Positions 16,182-24,217 of a stretch of 64,000 bases of DNA are shown here, piece after piece. The notes under the pieces are model-generated. The model worked only from the letters and a program-made list of their open reading frames with translations. It was not told where the DNA came from and ran no database searches. This DNA comes from Fodinibacter luteus. Its GTDB lineage: Bacteria; Actinomycetota; Actinomycetes; Actinomycetales; Dermatophilaceae. The position numbers and the translations under genes were made by a program. Every line of letters begins with the position of its first letter. Position 1 is the first letter of the stretch. Location: positions 62,001 to 126,000 of the forward strand of contig NZ_BAABGM010000002.1 of assembly GCF_039541575.1 (NCBI RefSeq). Direction: 5' to 3'.

Positions 16182-16837
16182 CACACCTCCCGCGGCTGCG
16201 CCGCAACCTCGAGGACCGCGTCGCGGAACGCGGCGCACGCCGCCACGACGGCGCTCTGGGACCCGACGAGGAAGCCGCCGGAGAAGTTGGTCTCGGACGG
16301 CGGTGGGAACCAGACCCTGATCTCCACGTCGGCCGCCTTGAGGGCGGCGTCGAGGGCATAGGTCGCCTCCAGCGGCGGGGCGATGAGGTAGGCCATCGGC
16401 GTCCCCTCGGGGATGTCGGCCTCCTTGCTGAGGTAGCGGCCGGTGCGGGAGATCGGGTGGGCGAAGAAGCCCAGCTCGCCGGCCTCGTCCGCGGCGTGGA
16501 ACCACGCCTCCTGCTCGGCGTAGTCGACGCACGCCGCCAGGCCGGCCCGTGCCTCGGCCGGTGACGGGGCCGCCAGGATGCCGATGACCTCCCCGGACAG
16601 CGGGCCGGACGCGTGGGCGGAGCCGGCGTAGAAGCTGTGCGCGTAGACGACCTCCACGTCGGCCATCTTGGTCGCCTCGTCGAGGGAGACGTACAGGCTG
16701 TCGTCGATGTCGCAGGTGACGAGGGCCAGGCTGCGCTGGTCGTCCCTCAGCTCGAGCCGGGCCGCGAACGCCCGGTCGACGTTGGGGATGAGCCGCGTGG
16801 CGAGGATCGTGGGCTTGATCGGGTCGAGGACGGCCAT
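16181..16837 (-). CDS. eutL: EutL, trimeric tandem-domain shell protein
   Basis: A 218-residue protein with two circularly permuted BMC domains. It matches enteric EutL closely: DEATKMADVEVVYAHSFYAGSAHASGP, SRTGRYLSKEADI, AYLIAPPLEATYALDAALKAADV and PPPSETNFSGGFLVGS. EutL trimers have a large gated pore and bind ethanolamine in the small pores. The start at 16837 shares a base with the EutC stop and its own stop shares a base with the eutE start, so it is translationally coupled on both sides. Confidence 0.96.
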   Translation of the reverse strand: MAVLDPIKPTILATRLIPNVDRAFAARLELRDDQRSLALVTCDIDDSLYVSLDEATKMADVEVVYAHSFYAGSAHASGPLSGEVIGILAAPSPAEARAGLAACVDYAEQEAWFHAADEAGELGFFAHPISRTGRYLSKEADIPEGTPMAYLIAPPLEATYALDAALKAADVEIRVWFPPPSETNFSGGFLVGSQSAVVAACAAFRDAVLEVAAQPREV

Positions 16838-17898
16838 CACCGGCTCCCGCTCTCGAGGAGCCGCAGCTCGACCCCGCTGGCCTGGTGCTTCATGACGTTC
16901 TTGACGTGCTCCACGACGAACGCGCCAGCCTCCAACGGGTTCGTGCCCCCGTTCTCGGTGATCATGCAGATGACGTCCCGGTGCGCGTCGGTCTTGCCTG
17001 CGGTGGGCCGCCAGCCCGAGTAGACGCTCATGGCGTCCGCGACGCCGAGCCCCGGCCGTTCCCCGATGAGCAGGAGCACGACGTCGGCCCGGACGATGTC
17101 GTTGACGTCGTTCATGACGCCCACCCGGCAGTACCGCACGAAGAACGGTGTCCCGAGGGTGAGCCCGGCGTCGCGCAGGCCCTGCTCGAGGACGGGGTAG
17201 ATCTGCGGCAGGTTGTTGGTGACCGCGGCCGCGGAGAGCCCGTCGCCGACGACGATCTGCACCTGCGGCTGCGTCGCGCACTTCTCCCGGACGAGCTGCT
17301 TGGCCTCGTCGCCGAGCTCCCGGCCGAGGTCCGGACGCAGGAGGAACTCGTCCTGGGTGGTGACCCTCGTCTGCACGGTGAAGAGGCCGAACTGGTCGAG
17401 CAACGAGGTGGGCACGTCGCCGAAGATCGCGTCCTGGGTCACCGCATGGTCCGCGCCGAAGAGCAGCACGCTCCGGGTGGGCGGACGGGGGCCGGCACGG
17501 CCGACGGCGAGGCGCGCCGACGTCGAGGCGGCGAGGTTCTCCAGGCCGCTCGGGTTCGCGGGGTCCCGGACGCCGATCCGGTGACGCTCCTGCGCGACGG
17601 TCGGGTCGGGGACCTCGATGCTGACGTCGGCCCCGCCCGGGCTCGGTCGTGGGGCCCGCGGCTCGGGCGGAGCCGGTGACGCCGGGGAAGGGACGGTCGG
17701 GGCAGGGGCCGCCTGGGCAGGGGCCTTCGGAGCGGGGGCCGCCTGCGCAGGGGCCTTCGGAGCGGGGGCCGCCTGGGCCGGGGTCGTCGGAGCGGTGGCC
17801 CTCGGAGCGGGGGCCACGGCGTCGCCGGCCTCGCCGGCCAGCTCGGCGAGGACCTCCGTGACGATGCTGCGGAGCTCCTCGGTCGACATCGCGCTCAT
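16837..17898 (-). CDS. eutC: EutC, ethanolamine ammonia-lyase small subunit with N-terminal encapsulation helix and repeat linker
   Basis: A 353-residue protein; enteric EutC is about 295. The extra length is at the N-terminus: a predicted amphipathic helix (STEELRSIVTEVLAELAGE, residues 5-23) followed by a Pro/Ala linker with three copies of a 10-residue unit PAQAAPAPKA (about 40-70). The catalytic small-subunit domain follows, with GRAGPRPPTRS, VVGDGLSAAAV and GTPFFVRYCRVGV. With EutB it forms the adenosylcobalamin-dependent lyase that splits ethanolamine into acetaldehyde and ammonia. In-frame ATGs at 17898 and 17889 are possible starts. Confidence 0.94.
   Translation of the reverse strand: MSAMSTEELRSIVTEVLAELAGEAGDAVAPAPRATAPTTPAQAAPAPKAPAQAAPAPKAPAQAAPAPTVPSPASPAPPEPRAPRPSPGGADVSIEVPDPTVAQERHRIGVRDPANPSGLENLAASTSARLAVGRAGPRPPTRSVLLFGADHAVTQDAIFGDVPTSLLDQFGLFTVQTRVTTQDEFLLRPDLGRELGDEAKQLVREKCATQPQVQIVVGDGLSAAAVTNNLPQIYPVLEQGLRDAGLTLGTPFFVRYCRVGVMNDVNDIVRADVVLLLIGERPGLGVADAMSVYSGWRPTAGKTDAHRDVICMITENGGTNPLEAGAFVVEHVKNVMKHQASGVELRLLESGSR
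17695..17790. repeat. 30-bp tandem repeats in the eutC linker
   Basis: About three copies of a 30-bp unit encode the 10-residue PAQAAPAPKA repeat in the linker of EutC. The repeats are in frame, so copy number changes would lengthen or shorten the tether without breaking the gene. Confidence 0.85.
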
Positions 17899-17909
17899 CC
17901 GGTGTTCCC

Positions 17910-19277
17910 CTACCTGCTCAGGAAGAAGGAGGCGTCGCCCGCCTTCTCGGTCAGTCGGCCGTCCCGCAAGAGGCCGAGGTCCTCCATCCACGCCTCGAAC
18001 TCCGGGAGGGGTCGCAGCCCCAGCAGCTGCCGCAGGCTCGGCGCGTCGTGGAAGCTCGAGCTCTGGTAGCTCAGCATCGAGTCGTCGCCCATCGGGATCC
18101 CCATGATGTAGTTGACGCCCGCGGCCCCGAGCAGCACGGCCAGGTTCTCCAGCTCGTTCTGGGTCGACCGCGCGTGGTTGGTGTAGCAGACGTCGGCGCC
18201 CATCGAGATGCCGGTGAGCTTGCCCATGAAGTGGTCCTCGAGCCCGGCCCGGGTGATCTGCGTCGAGTCGTAGAGGTACTCCGGCCCGATGAACCCGACG
18301 ACCGTGTTGAGCTGGAAGGGGTCGTAGCGCTTGGCCAGGCCGTAGCACCGGGCCTCCATGACGACCTGGTCGGCGCCGTGGTGCGCGTCCGCGGAGAGCT
18401 CCGCGCCCTGGCCGGTCTCGAAGTACATGAAGTTCGGACCAGTGACGACCGAGTACCGCTTGGCGAGCGCGTTGGCCTCGTCGAGCATGGCGACGTCGAT
18501 TCCGAAGGACTCGTTGCCCTTCTGGGAGCCGGCCAGGCTCTGGAAGACCAACCCGACCGGTGCGCCCTTGCGCATCGCCTCCATCTGGGTCGAGACGTGG
18601 GCCAGCAGGCAGTTCTGGGTGGGGATCTGCCACCGGGTGATGATCTCGTGGGTCATCTCGAGCAGCCGCGAGACGCTGCCGAGCGAGTCGTCGGAGGGGT
18701 TGATGCCGATGACGCTGTCGCCCGACCCGTAGCTCAGTCCCTCGTAGACCGCGGCCCGGATCCCCTCGACCGAGTCGGTCTGGTTGTTCGGCTGGCACCG
18801 GGACCCGAGGGTGCCTCGCAGGCCGATGGTGTTGTTGGCGTGCTTGACGACCTTGATCTTGCTCGCCGCCAGCATGAGGTCCATGTTCGACATCAGCTTG
18901 GTGACCGCAGCGACCATCTCCGCGGTGAGGCCGTTGCTCAGCCGCTGGATCATCGCCTCGGTCGTCGTGTCGGCCAGCAGCCACTCCCGCAGCTCGCCGA
19001 CCTGCATCCCCTTGATCTCGGCGTAGACGGCCTCGTTCACGGCGTCGTCGATGACCCGCGTGACCTCGTCCTCCTCGTAGGGCACGGCGGGGTTGGCGCG
19101 CAGGGTCTCCAAGGTGACCTCGGCGAGGACGAACCTGGCGGCCATCCGCTCCGCCGCGCTCTCGGCGGCGACACCGGCCAGCTGGTCCCCGGACTTCTCC
19201 TCGTTCGACTTCGCCAGCAGGTCCTTGATGTCACGGAACTGGTAGCGGGTGCCGAAGAGCGTCGTGGCTAGCTGCAT
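17910..19277 (-). CDS. eutB: EutB, ethanolamine ammonia-lyase large subunit
   Basis: A 455-residue TIM-barrel subunit, the same size as enteric EutB. Conserved stretches include SGDQLAGVAAES, GTLGSRCQPNNQTDSVEGI, SYGSGDSVIGINPSDDS, GAPVGLVFQSLAGSQKGNE and the GIPMGDDSMLSYQ near the C-terminus. It binds adenosylcobalamin and ethanolamine and carries out the radical rearrangement to acetaldehyde plus ammonia. AAGGAGCG precedes the ATG. It lies 30 bases after eutA and 11 bases before eutC. Confidence 0.98.
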   Translation of the reverse strand: MQLATTLFGTRYQFRDIKDLLAKSNEEKSGDQLAGVAAESAAERMAARFVLAEVTLETLRANPAVPYEEDEVTRVIDDAVNEAVYAEIKGMQVGELREWLLADTTTEAMIQRLSNGLTAEMVAAVTKLMSNMDLMLAASKIKVVKHANNTIGLRGTLGSRCQPNNQTDSVEGIRAAVYEGLSYGSGDSVIGINPSDDSLGSVSRLLEMTHEIITRWQIPTQNCLLAHVSTQMEAMRKGAPVGLVFQSLAGSQKGNESFGIDVAMLDEANALAKRYSVVTGPNFMYFETGQGAELSADAHHGADQVVMEARCYGLAKRYDPFQLNTVVGFIGPEYLYDSTQITRAGLEDHFMGKLTGISMGADVCYTNHARSTQNELENLAVLLGAAGVNYIMGIPMGDDSMLSYQSSSFHDAPSLRQLLGLRPLPEFEAWMEDLGLLRDGRLTEKAGDASFFLSR

Positions 19278-19307
19278 GGGGATGCGCTCCTTCGGAGGGC
19301 GGCCGGC

Positions 19308-20744
19308 TCAGTCATAGAAGACCAGCGTCTTGATGGACAGCGGGACTGCCCGGCCGTCCAGGACGGGGAGCCCGATGTCGATGAAGTCGCCCTCCCCGAG
19401 GCCGACCTGGTCGATGACGAGGAGGGGCACGCCGGGCCGGATGCCCTGGATCGTCTGGCCGAGGACCTGGGCGTAGTCCTGCTGGAGGACCAGGACCAGC
19501 GGGCGCTCGCGGTGCCCGGCGTCGTGGAAGGCCACGATCTCCGCGGCGACGGCCTGGAGCGCCGGGTAGCCCAGCTCCGTGGGCAGCTCGACGACGATCG
19601 CCGCCTCGGCGTCCTCGTCGAGGTCCCAGCGGGCCATCGCCTCCCGCACCGCGCCCGCGAAGGGCAGCCCTCCGCCGCGTCCAGGGAGCGCCGGCCGGAG
19701 GACCGGCAGGTTGCGCAGCGGGAGGAGCTCGCGGTCGGCCCAGATGGTCGAGCCGCTCAGCGTGACGGTCTGCCCCGCCGCGCCGAGCACCGTGGCGCGC
19801 AGCGTCTCGGGCGGCTCGCGGACGTTCAGCTTCCGGAGCCGGTCGTTGCGGTGCAGGGAGTCCGCCAGCAGCGGCCCCACGTCGCCGTAGCGGGCCACCT
19901 CGGCGACCGTCGTGACCGGGAGGCGGTCGTAGTAGCAGGCGCCGATCCCCCCGGTGAGGAACACCGAGGAGGAGGCATCCGAGCCGGACAGGGGCGGGGT
20001 GAGCTGGAGCCCGTGACCGACCCTGACCTCCTGACCGGTGGCGAGGTCGACGACGAGGTCGGCCATCACGTCGCAGAAGGCGCGCAGCTCCTCGAGCGTG
20101 GCGACCCTGCAATCCTTCAGACCCAGGCCGAGGTCGTCGACGATGGTCCGCCCCGGGGGTGCGATCCGCAGCACCGTCCCCGCCGCGTCGATCTCCACCT
20201 GGCGTCCCCCCACGGCCAGCCCGCTGGAGCACTGGTGGCGACCCACCTTGAAGATCGCGGCGTTCGACGTGCCGCCGCCGATGTCGATGCTCGTCACCTG
20301 CTCGTAGTGGTCGGTGGACCAGCGAGCGGCCCCCGAGCCCCGACCCGCGATCTGCGCCTCGGCGTTCGGACCTGCGATCGTGACGACGAAGTCACCGGCG
20401 CTCGCGGAGAGCGCCTGCAGGATCGCGTCGGCGTTCTTCGTGCGGGCCGTCTCCCCGGTGATGATGACGGCCCCGGTCTCGATGCTGCCGGGCGAGACCC
20501 CGGCCGCGTCGTACTCGCCGCGGACGAGGGTGGCCAGCGCCTCCGCGTCGACGACGTCGGGCGCGGTGAGCGGGGTGGGGTGGGCCTCCCCACGGAAGAC
20601 CACCGACTTCTCGTCGACCTGGATCCGTGGCACCTGGCCGGGCCGGGCGACGTCGTGCAGGACGAGGCGGGAGAACACCACCTGGGTGGTGGTGGTCCCC
20701 ACGTCGATCCCCACGCTCAGGACCTCCCGTTGGACCCCGGCCAC
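19308..20744 (-). CDS. eutA: EutA, ethanolamine ammonia-lyase reactivating factor
   Basis: A 478-residue actin/Hsp70-fold protein: SVGIDVGTTTTQVVFSRL at the N-terminus, VTSIDIGGGTSNAAIFKVG in the middle and VFLTGGIGACYYD. EutA swaps damaged cobalamin out of inactivated EutBC using ATP, allowing reloading with adenosylcobalamin. The start is GTG at 20744, 8 bases after the eutN stop. No cob(I)alamin adenosyltransferase (EutT or PduO type) is encoded in the window, so the adenosylated cofactor must be made by an enzyme encoded elsewhere. Confidence 0.95.
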   Translation of the reverse strand: MAGVQREVLSVGIDVGTTTTQVVFSRLVLHDVARPGQVPRIQVDEKSVVFRGEAHPTPLTAPDVVDAEALATLVRGEYDAAGVSPGSIETGAVIITGETARTKNADAILQALSASAGDFVVTIAGPNAEAQIAGRGSGAARWSTDHYEQVTSIDIGGGTSNAAIFKVGRHQCSSGLAVGGRQVEIDAAGTVLRIAPPGRTIVDDLGLGLKDCRVATLEELRAFCDVMADLVVDLATGQEVRVGHGLQLTPPLSGSDASSSVFLTGGIGACYYDRLPVTTVAEVARYGDVGPLLADSLHRNDRLRKLNVREPPETLRATVLGAAGQTVTLSGSTIWADRELLPLRNLPVLRPALPGRGGGLPFAGAVREAMARWDLDEDAEAAIVVELPTELGYPALQAVAAEIVAFHDAGHRERPLVLVLQQDYAQVLGQTIQGIRPGVPLLVIDQVGLGEGDFIDIGLPVLDGRAVPLSIKTLVFYD

Positions 20745-20752
20745 GGCGGCCG

Positions 20753-21043
20753 TCAGCTCTTCCTGAAGGTGACGGTTCCGTCCACCTCCAGGGAGTCCAG
20801 GATCCCCATGATGACCGCGTCCACGGGCTGCCCGGACGTCGTCGTGCTGTGGCGCGCGGCGCTGCCCTCGGCGACGAGCACGAGCTCGCCCGACCCGGCA
20901 CCGACGACGTCGATCGCGACGAAGGCCGGACCCGTGACGTTGTTGCGCTCGTCGGTCTCCGCGACGAGGAGGAGCTTGTGCCCCACCAGGGTCGGGTCCT
21001 TCACCGTGGAGACGGCCGACCCGATGACGCGCGCGATCCTCAT
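20753..21043 (-). CDS. eutN: EutN, pentameric BMC vertex protein (BMC-P)
   Basis: A 96-residue protein of the EutN/CcmL family: MRIARVIGSAVSTVKDPTLVGHKLLLV, AIDVVGAGSGELVLVAEGSAAR and VDAVIMGILDSLEV. BMC-P pentamers cap the vertices and close the icosahedral shell. It is the only vertex gene in the locus. Its ATG lies one base after the permease stop, giving very tight packing. Confidence 0.96.
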   Translation of the reverse strand: MRIARVIGSAVSTVKDPTLVGHKLLLVAETDERNNVTGPAFVAIDVVGAGSGELVLVAEGSAARHSTTTSGQPVDAVIMGILDSLEVDGTVTFRKS

Positions 21044-21044
21044 G

Positions 21045-22502
21045 TCAGTGCAGCTCGGACTCGGAGGACTCGATGAGCGCGAACTCCTCCTCCGGGGCCG
21101 ACGCGACGATGTGGTGCCGGCTGTACAGCCCGAAGTAGGCGATGGCGACCGCATAGACGATGGCGGTGATCGTCACCACGCGGGTGTCGACGAGGAAGCC
21201 GGCGATGAGCGCGACGACGGCGAGCGCGCAGGCGATCCCGGTCGTGACGACGCCGCCCGGGGTGCGGTAGGGGCGGGCCAGCTCGGGTTCCTTGTACCGC
21301 AGGATGATGTGCGACAGCGTCATCATGATGTAGGAGATCGTCGCGCCGAAGACCGCGACGAGGATGAGCAGGTCGCCCTGGTTGAGCACGGCCATGACGA
21401 ACCCGATGATCCCGGGGACGATGAGCGCGACGTACGGCGTCTTCCGCTTTCCGGTCAGCGACAGGAACCTCGGCAGGTAGCCGGCCCGGGACAGGGCGAA
21501 GGTCTGGCGCGAGTAGGCGTAGATGATCGAGAAGAAGCTCGCGATGAGCCCGAGCAGCCCGACGAGGTTGATGAACTGGCTCACCAGGTTCTGGCCGCCC
21601 CAGGCCTCGGGCGCCTCGAGCGCCTCGACGAGCGGGTTGCCGGACTCCATGAGGTACTGCGCACCGGCGGCGCCGGGGGCGACGAGCAGGATGACGAACG
21701 CGAAGACGATCAGCGTCAGCATCGCGCCGATGATGCCCTTGGGCATGTCCCTCGCCGGGTCCTTCGACTCCTCGGCGGCCAGGGGCACGCCCTCGACGGC
21801 GAGGAAGAACCAGATCGCATACGGCAGCGCCGCCCAGATACCCACCAGCCCGAACGGTAAGAAGGCGCTGGCCCCGAAGGCGTCGGTCGCCGGGATGTCG
21901 GTCAGGTTGGAGGCATCGAACTTCGGGATCGCGGCACCCACGAAGACGACGAGGGCCACGACCGCGATGGCGGTGATGACGAACATCAGCCTGAGGGCCT
22001 CACCGACACCCCAGAGGTGGAGCCCCACGAAGACCGCGTAGAAGACGAGGAACACGACCCAGCCGACGTCGAACCCGGTGAGCGACTCGACGTAGGCGCC
22101 GATGAAGTTCGCGATCGCGGCGGGGGCGATGGCGTACTCGATGAGGATCGCCGTCCCGGTGAGGAAGCCACCCCACGGGCCCATGGCGCGACGGGCGAAG
22201 GCGTAGCCACCGCCGGTCGTGGAGATCGTCGAGGAGAGCTCGGCGAGCCCCAGGACCATGAAGAGGTACATGATCGCCATGACGGCCGTGGCGAGCAGCA
22301 GCCCACCCCAGCCGCCCTCCCCCAGACCGAAGTTCCAGCCGGCGAAGTCGCCCGAGATGACGTAGGCGACCCCGAGGCCGGCGAGGAGCAGCCAGCCCGC
22401 CACGCCCCCCTCGAGCTGTCTCTTCTCGAAGTACTCGGCTCCCTCGATCTCGGCGTCGATACCGCCGCGTTCGTGGATGCGCTTGGGGGCCTTGTCACTC
22501 AT
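21045..22502 (-). CDS. eat: Ethanolamine permease (APC superfamily)
   Basis: A 485-residue membrane protein with about twelve hydrophobic segments and the ethanolamine-permease pattern VAYVISGDFAGWNFGLGEGGWGG, STTGGGYAFARRAMGPWGG, FFLAVEGVPLAAEESKDPARDMPKG and YSRQTFALSRAGYLPRF. It belongs to the amino acid/polyamine/organocation superfamily and should bring ethanolamine into the cytoplasm. It is the first gene of the operon, preceded by a candidate promoter at 22560-22588. Its stop is one base from the eutN start. Confidence 0.93.
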   Translation of the reverse strand: MSDKAPKRIHERGGIDAEIEGAEYFEKRQLEGGVAGWLLLAGLGVAYVISGDFAGWNFGLGEGGWGGLLLATAVMAIMYLFMVLGLAELSSTISTTGGGYAFARRAMGPWGGFLTGTAILIEYAIAPAAIANFIGAYVESLTGFDVGWVVFLVFYAVFVGLHLWGVGEALRLMFVITAIAVVALVVFVGAAIPKFDASNLTDIPATDAFGASAFLPFGLVGIWAALPYAIWFFLAVEGVPLAAEESKDPARDMPKGIIGAMLTLIVFAFVILLVAPGAAGAQYLMESGNPLVEALEAPEAWGGQNLVSQFINLVGLLGLIASFFSIIYAYSRQTFALSRAGYLPRFLSLTGKRKTPYVALIVPGIIGFVMAVLNQGDLLILVAVFGATISYIMMTLSHIILRYKEPELARPYRTPGGVVTTGIACALAVVALIAGFLVDTRVVTITAIVYAVAIAYFGLYSRHHIVASAPEEEFALIESSESELH

Positions 22503-22559
22503 CGCGGAGCTCCTGACTCTCGCCCGGGCACCACTGGGGTCGCGGTGCCCACTGACCCG

Positions 22560-22588
22560 ACGCTAGACCTGCCGACGGTGCGCGGCAA
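22560..22588 (-). promoter_or_regulatory. Candidate promoter of the ethanolamine operon
   Basis: On the minus strand TTGCCG is followed 17 bases later by TAGCGT, a good match to a housekeeping actinobacterial promoter. It lies about 60 bases upstream of the permease start. No regulator gene is adjacent, and I see no clear palindrome that would serve as an operator. Confidence 0.5.
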
Positions 22589-22624
22589 GGTAGTTGCGTC
22601 ACATGACGGGTCCGGCCCGCTCGG

Positions 22625-24037
22625 TCAGTCGGTGGAGTGGAGGCGGCGCGCCGCCTCGGCGATGGACCCGGACAGCGACGGGTAGACGGTGAAGGTCGCC
22701 GCCACCTGGTCGACGTTGAGGCGGTGCTGCACCGCGAGGGTGACCGGGAAGATGAGCTCGGACGCCCTCGGGGCGACGACGACACCGCCGACGACCGCCC
22801 CCGACCCCTTCTGGGCGAAGAGCTTGACGAACCCGTCGGTGATGCCGAGCATCTTGGCCCGCGCGTTGCGCGACAGCGGCAGCATGAGCACCTCGGCGTC
22901 GACGACCTCGTCGTCGACGTCCTTCTGCGACACCCCGACGGTCGCGATCTCGGGGTCGGTGAAGATGTTCGCCGAGACCACGCGCAGGTCGAGCGGTGCC
23001 ACGGCATCCCCGAGGGCGTGCGACATGGCGATCCGACCCTGCATCGCGGCGACCGACGCGAGCGGCAGCACGCCGGTGCAGTCGCCCGCGGCGTAGACGC
23101 CGCGCACCGACGTGCGTGACACCCGGTCGACGTGGACGTGCCCCGACGGGGTGAGCTCGACGCCCACCTCCTCGAGGCCGATGCCGCGGGTCTGGGGCAC
23201 CGAGCCCACCGCGAGCAGGGCGTGCGAGCCGGCGACCTCGCGGCCGTCCTCGAGGCGCACGACGACGCCGTCTGCGGTGCGCTCGACCGCGGCCATCCGC
23301 GAGCGGCCGAGCACCTCCATGCCGCGCTTGGTGAAGACGTCCTCGATGACCTGCGCGGCGTCGGGGTCCTCCCCGGGCAGCACCCGGTCACGGGAGGAGA
23401 CGAGCACGACGTCGGACCCGAGGCCGAGGTAGGCCTGCGCGAGCTCGGCGCCGGTGACCCCCGACCCGACCACGACGAGCCGCTCGGGCAGGGCCTCGAG
23501 GTCGTAGACCTGCTGCCAGGTGAGGATCCGCTCGCCGTCGGGACGCGCGGTGTCCATGACCCGGGGGGTGGCGCCGGTCGCGAGGAGCACGACGTCGGTC
23601 TCGAGGTGCTCGACGCCGTCGCCCGACTCGACCCGCACCGTCGAGGCGGAGGTCAGCGCGCCCCGGCCGGCGACGACCCGCACGCCCACCTCGGCGAGGC
23701 GGGCGGAGATGTCGGTGCTCTGGGCGGCGGCCAGGTCGAGGACGCGGCGGTTCACCTCGGCGAGGTCGGCCACGGCATCCGCGACGGCGTCGCCCTCGGA
23801 GTCCTCGAGGTGCACCCCGAGGTGGTGCGCGGTCTCGAAGTCGCTCATGTAGTCGGCGGTGGAGATGAGCGTCTTGCTCGGCACGCAGTCGGTGAGCACG
23901 GCCGCGCCGCCGAGGCCGTCGCGCTCGACGACGGTGACCGAGGCGCCGAGGTGGGCGGCGACGAGGGCGGCCTCGTACCCGCCGGGGCCCCCACCGAGGA
24001 TGACGACTCTGCTCGACCGCGCGCTCACGGCGTCCAT
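22625..24037 (-). CDS. lpdA: LpdA-type flavoprotein NAD(P)H:quinone reductase
   Basis: A 470-residue member of the pyridine nucleotide-disulfide reductase family. The FAD-binding loop is VVILGGGPGGYEAALVAA, the NAD loop VVVGSGVTGAELAQAY, and the C-terminal dimer domain follows from about residue 350. The redox-active disulfide is incomplete: GGAAVLTDCVPSK keeps the second cysteine but has Ala where the first should be. That is the feature of mycobacterial LpdA (Rv3303c), which reduces quinones rather than lipoamide. Start is ATG at 24037; a GTG nine bases on is possible. Confidence 0.9.
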   Translation of the reverse strand: MDAVSARSSRVVILGGGPGGYEAALVAAHLGASVTVVERDGLGGAAVLTDCVPSKTLISTADYMSDFETAHHLGVHLEDSEGDAVADAVADLAEVNRRVLDLAAAQSTDISARLAEVGVRVVAGRGALTSASTVRVESGDGVEHLETDVVLLATGATPRVMDTARPDGERILTWQQVYDLEALPERLVVVGSGVTGAELAQAYLGLGSDVVLVSSRDRVLPGEDPDAAQVIEDVFTKRGMEVLGRSRMAAVERTADGVVVRLEDGREVAGSHALLAVGSVPQTRGIGLEEVGVELTPSGHVHVDRVSRTSVRGVYAAGDCTGVLPLASVAAMQGRIAMSHALGDAVAPLDLRVVSANIFTDPEIATVGVSQKDVDDEVVDAEVLMLPLSRNARAKMLGITDGFVKLFAQKGSGAVVGGVVVAPRASELIFPVTLAVQHRLNVDQVAATFTVYPSLSGSIAEAARRLHSTD

Positions 24038-24129
24038 CCAACCACTGCGCCGCTCCCGGGGCGGCCGCCGGCGTCCGGTGCCCGGTGGTCACGTTTTGGT
24101 TGCGTCCGGGGCCACTTCCAATGGTCCGG

Positions 24130-24158
24130 TTCCGTACCAACCCCCCGGTCCATAGAGT
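24130..24158 (+). promoter_or_regulatory. Candidate promoter of the ABC importer operon
   Basis: TTCCGT and TAGAGT are separated by 17 bases, about 60 bases upstream of the binding-protein start at 24218. Upstream, near 24092-24140, are several TTGG/CCAA half-sites that could be regulatory but form no clean palindrome. Confidence 0.5.
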
Positions 24159-24217
24159 GCGAACGGGCCCGTCCCACGAGCGTCCCGCCCGTGCCGCCCC
24201 CGACCAGGAGGTCTTCG

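Noticed and set aside
11749..22502. Recent horizontal acquisition of the ethanolamine operon
   Set aside because: There is no integrase, flanking repeat, tRNA or visible change in base or codon composition; older transfer cannot be excluded but nothing in the sequence supports a recent event.
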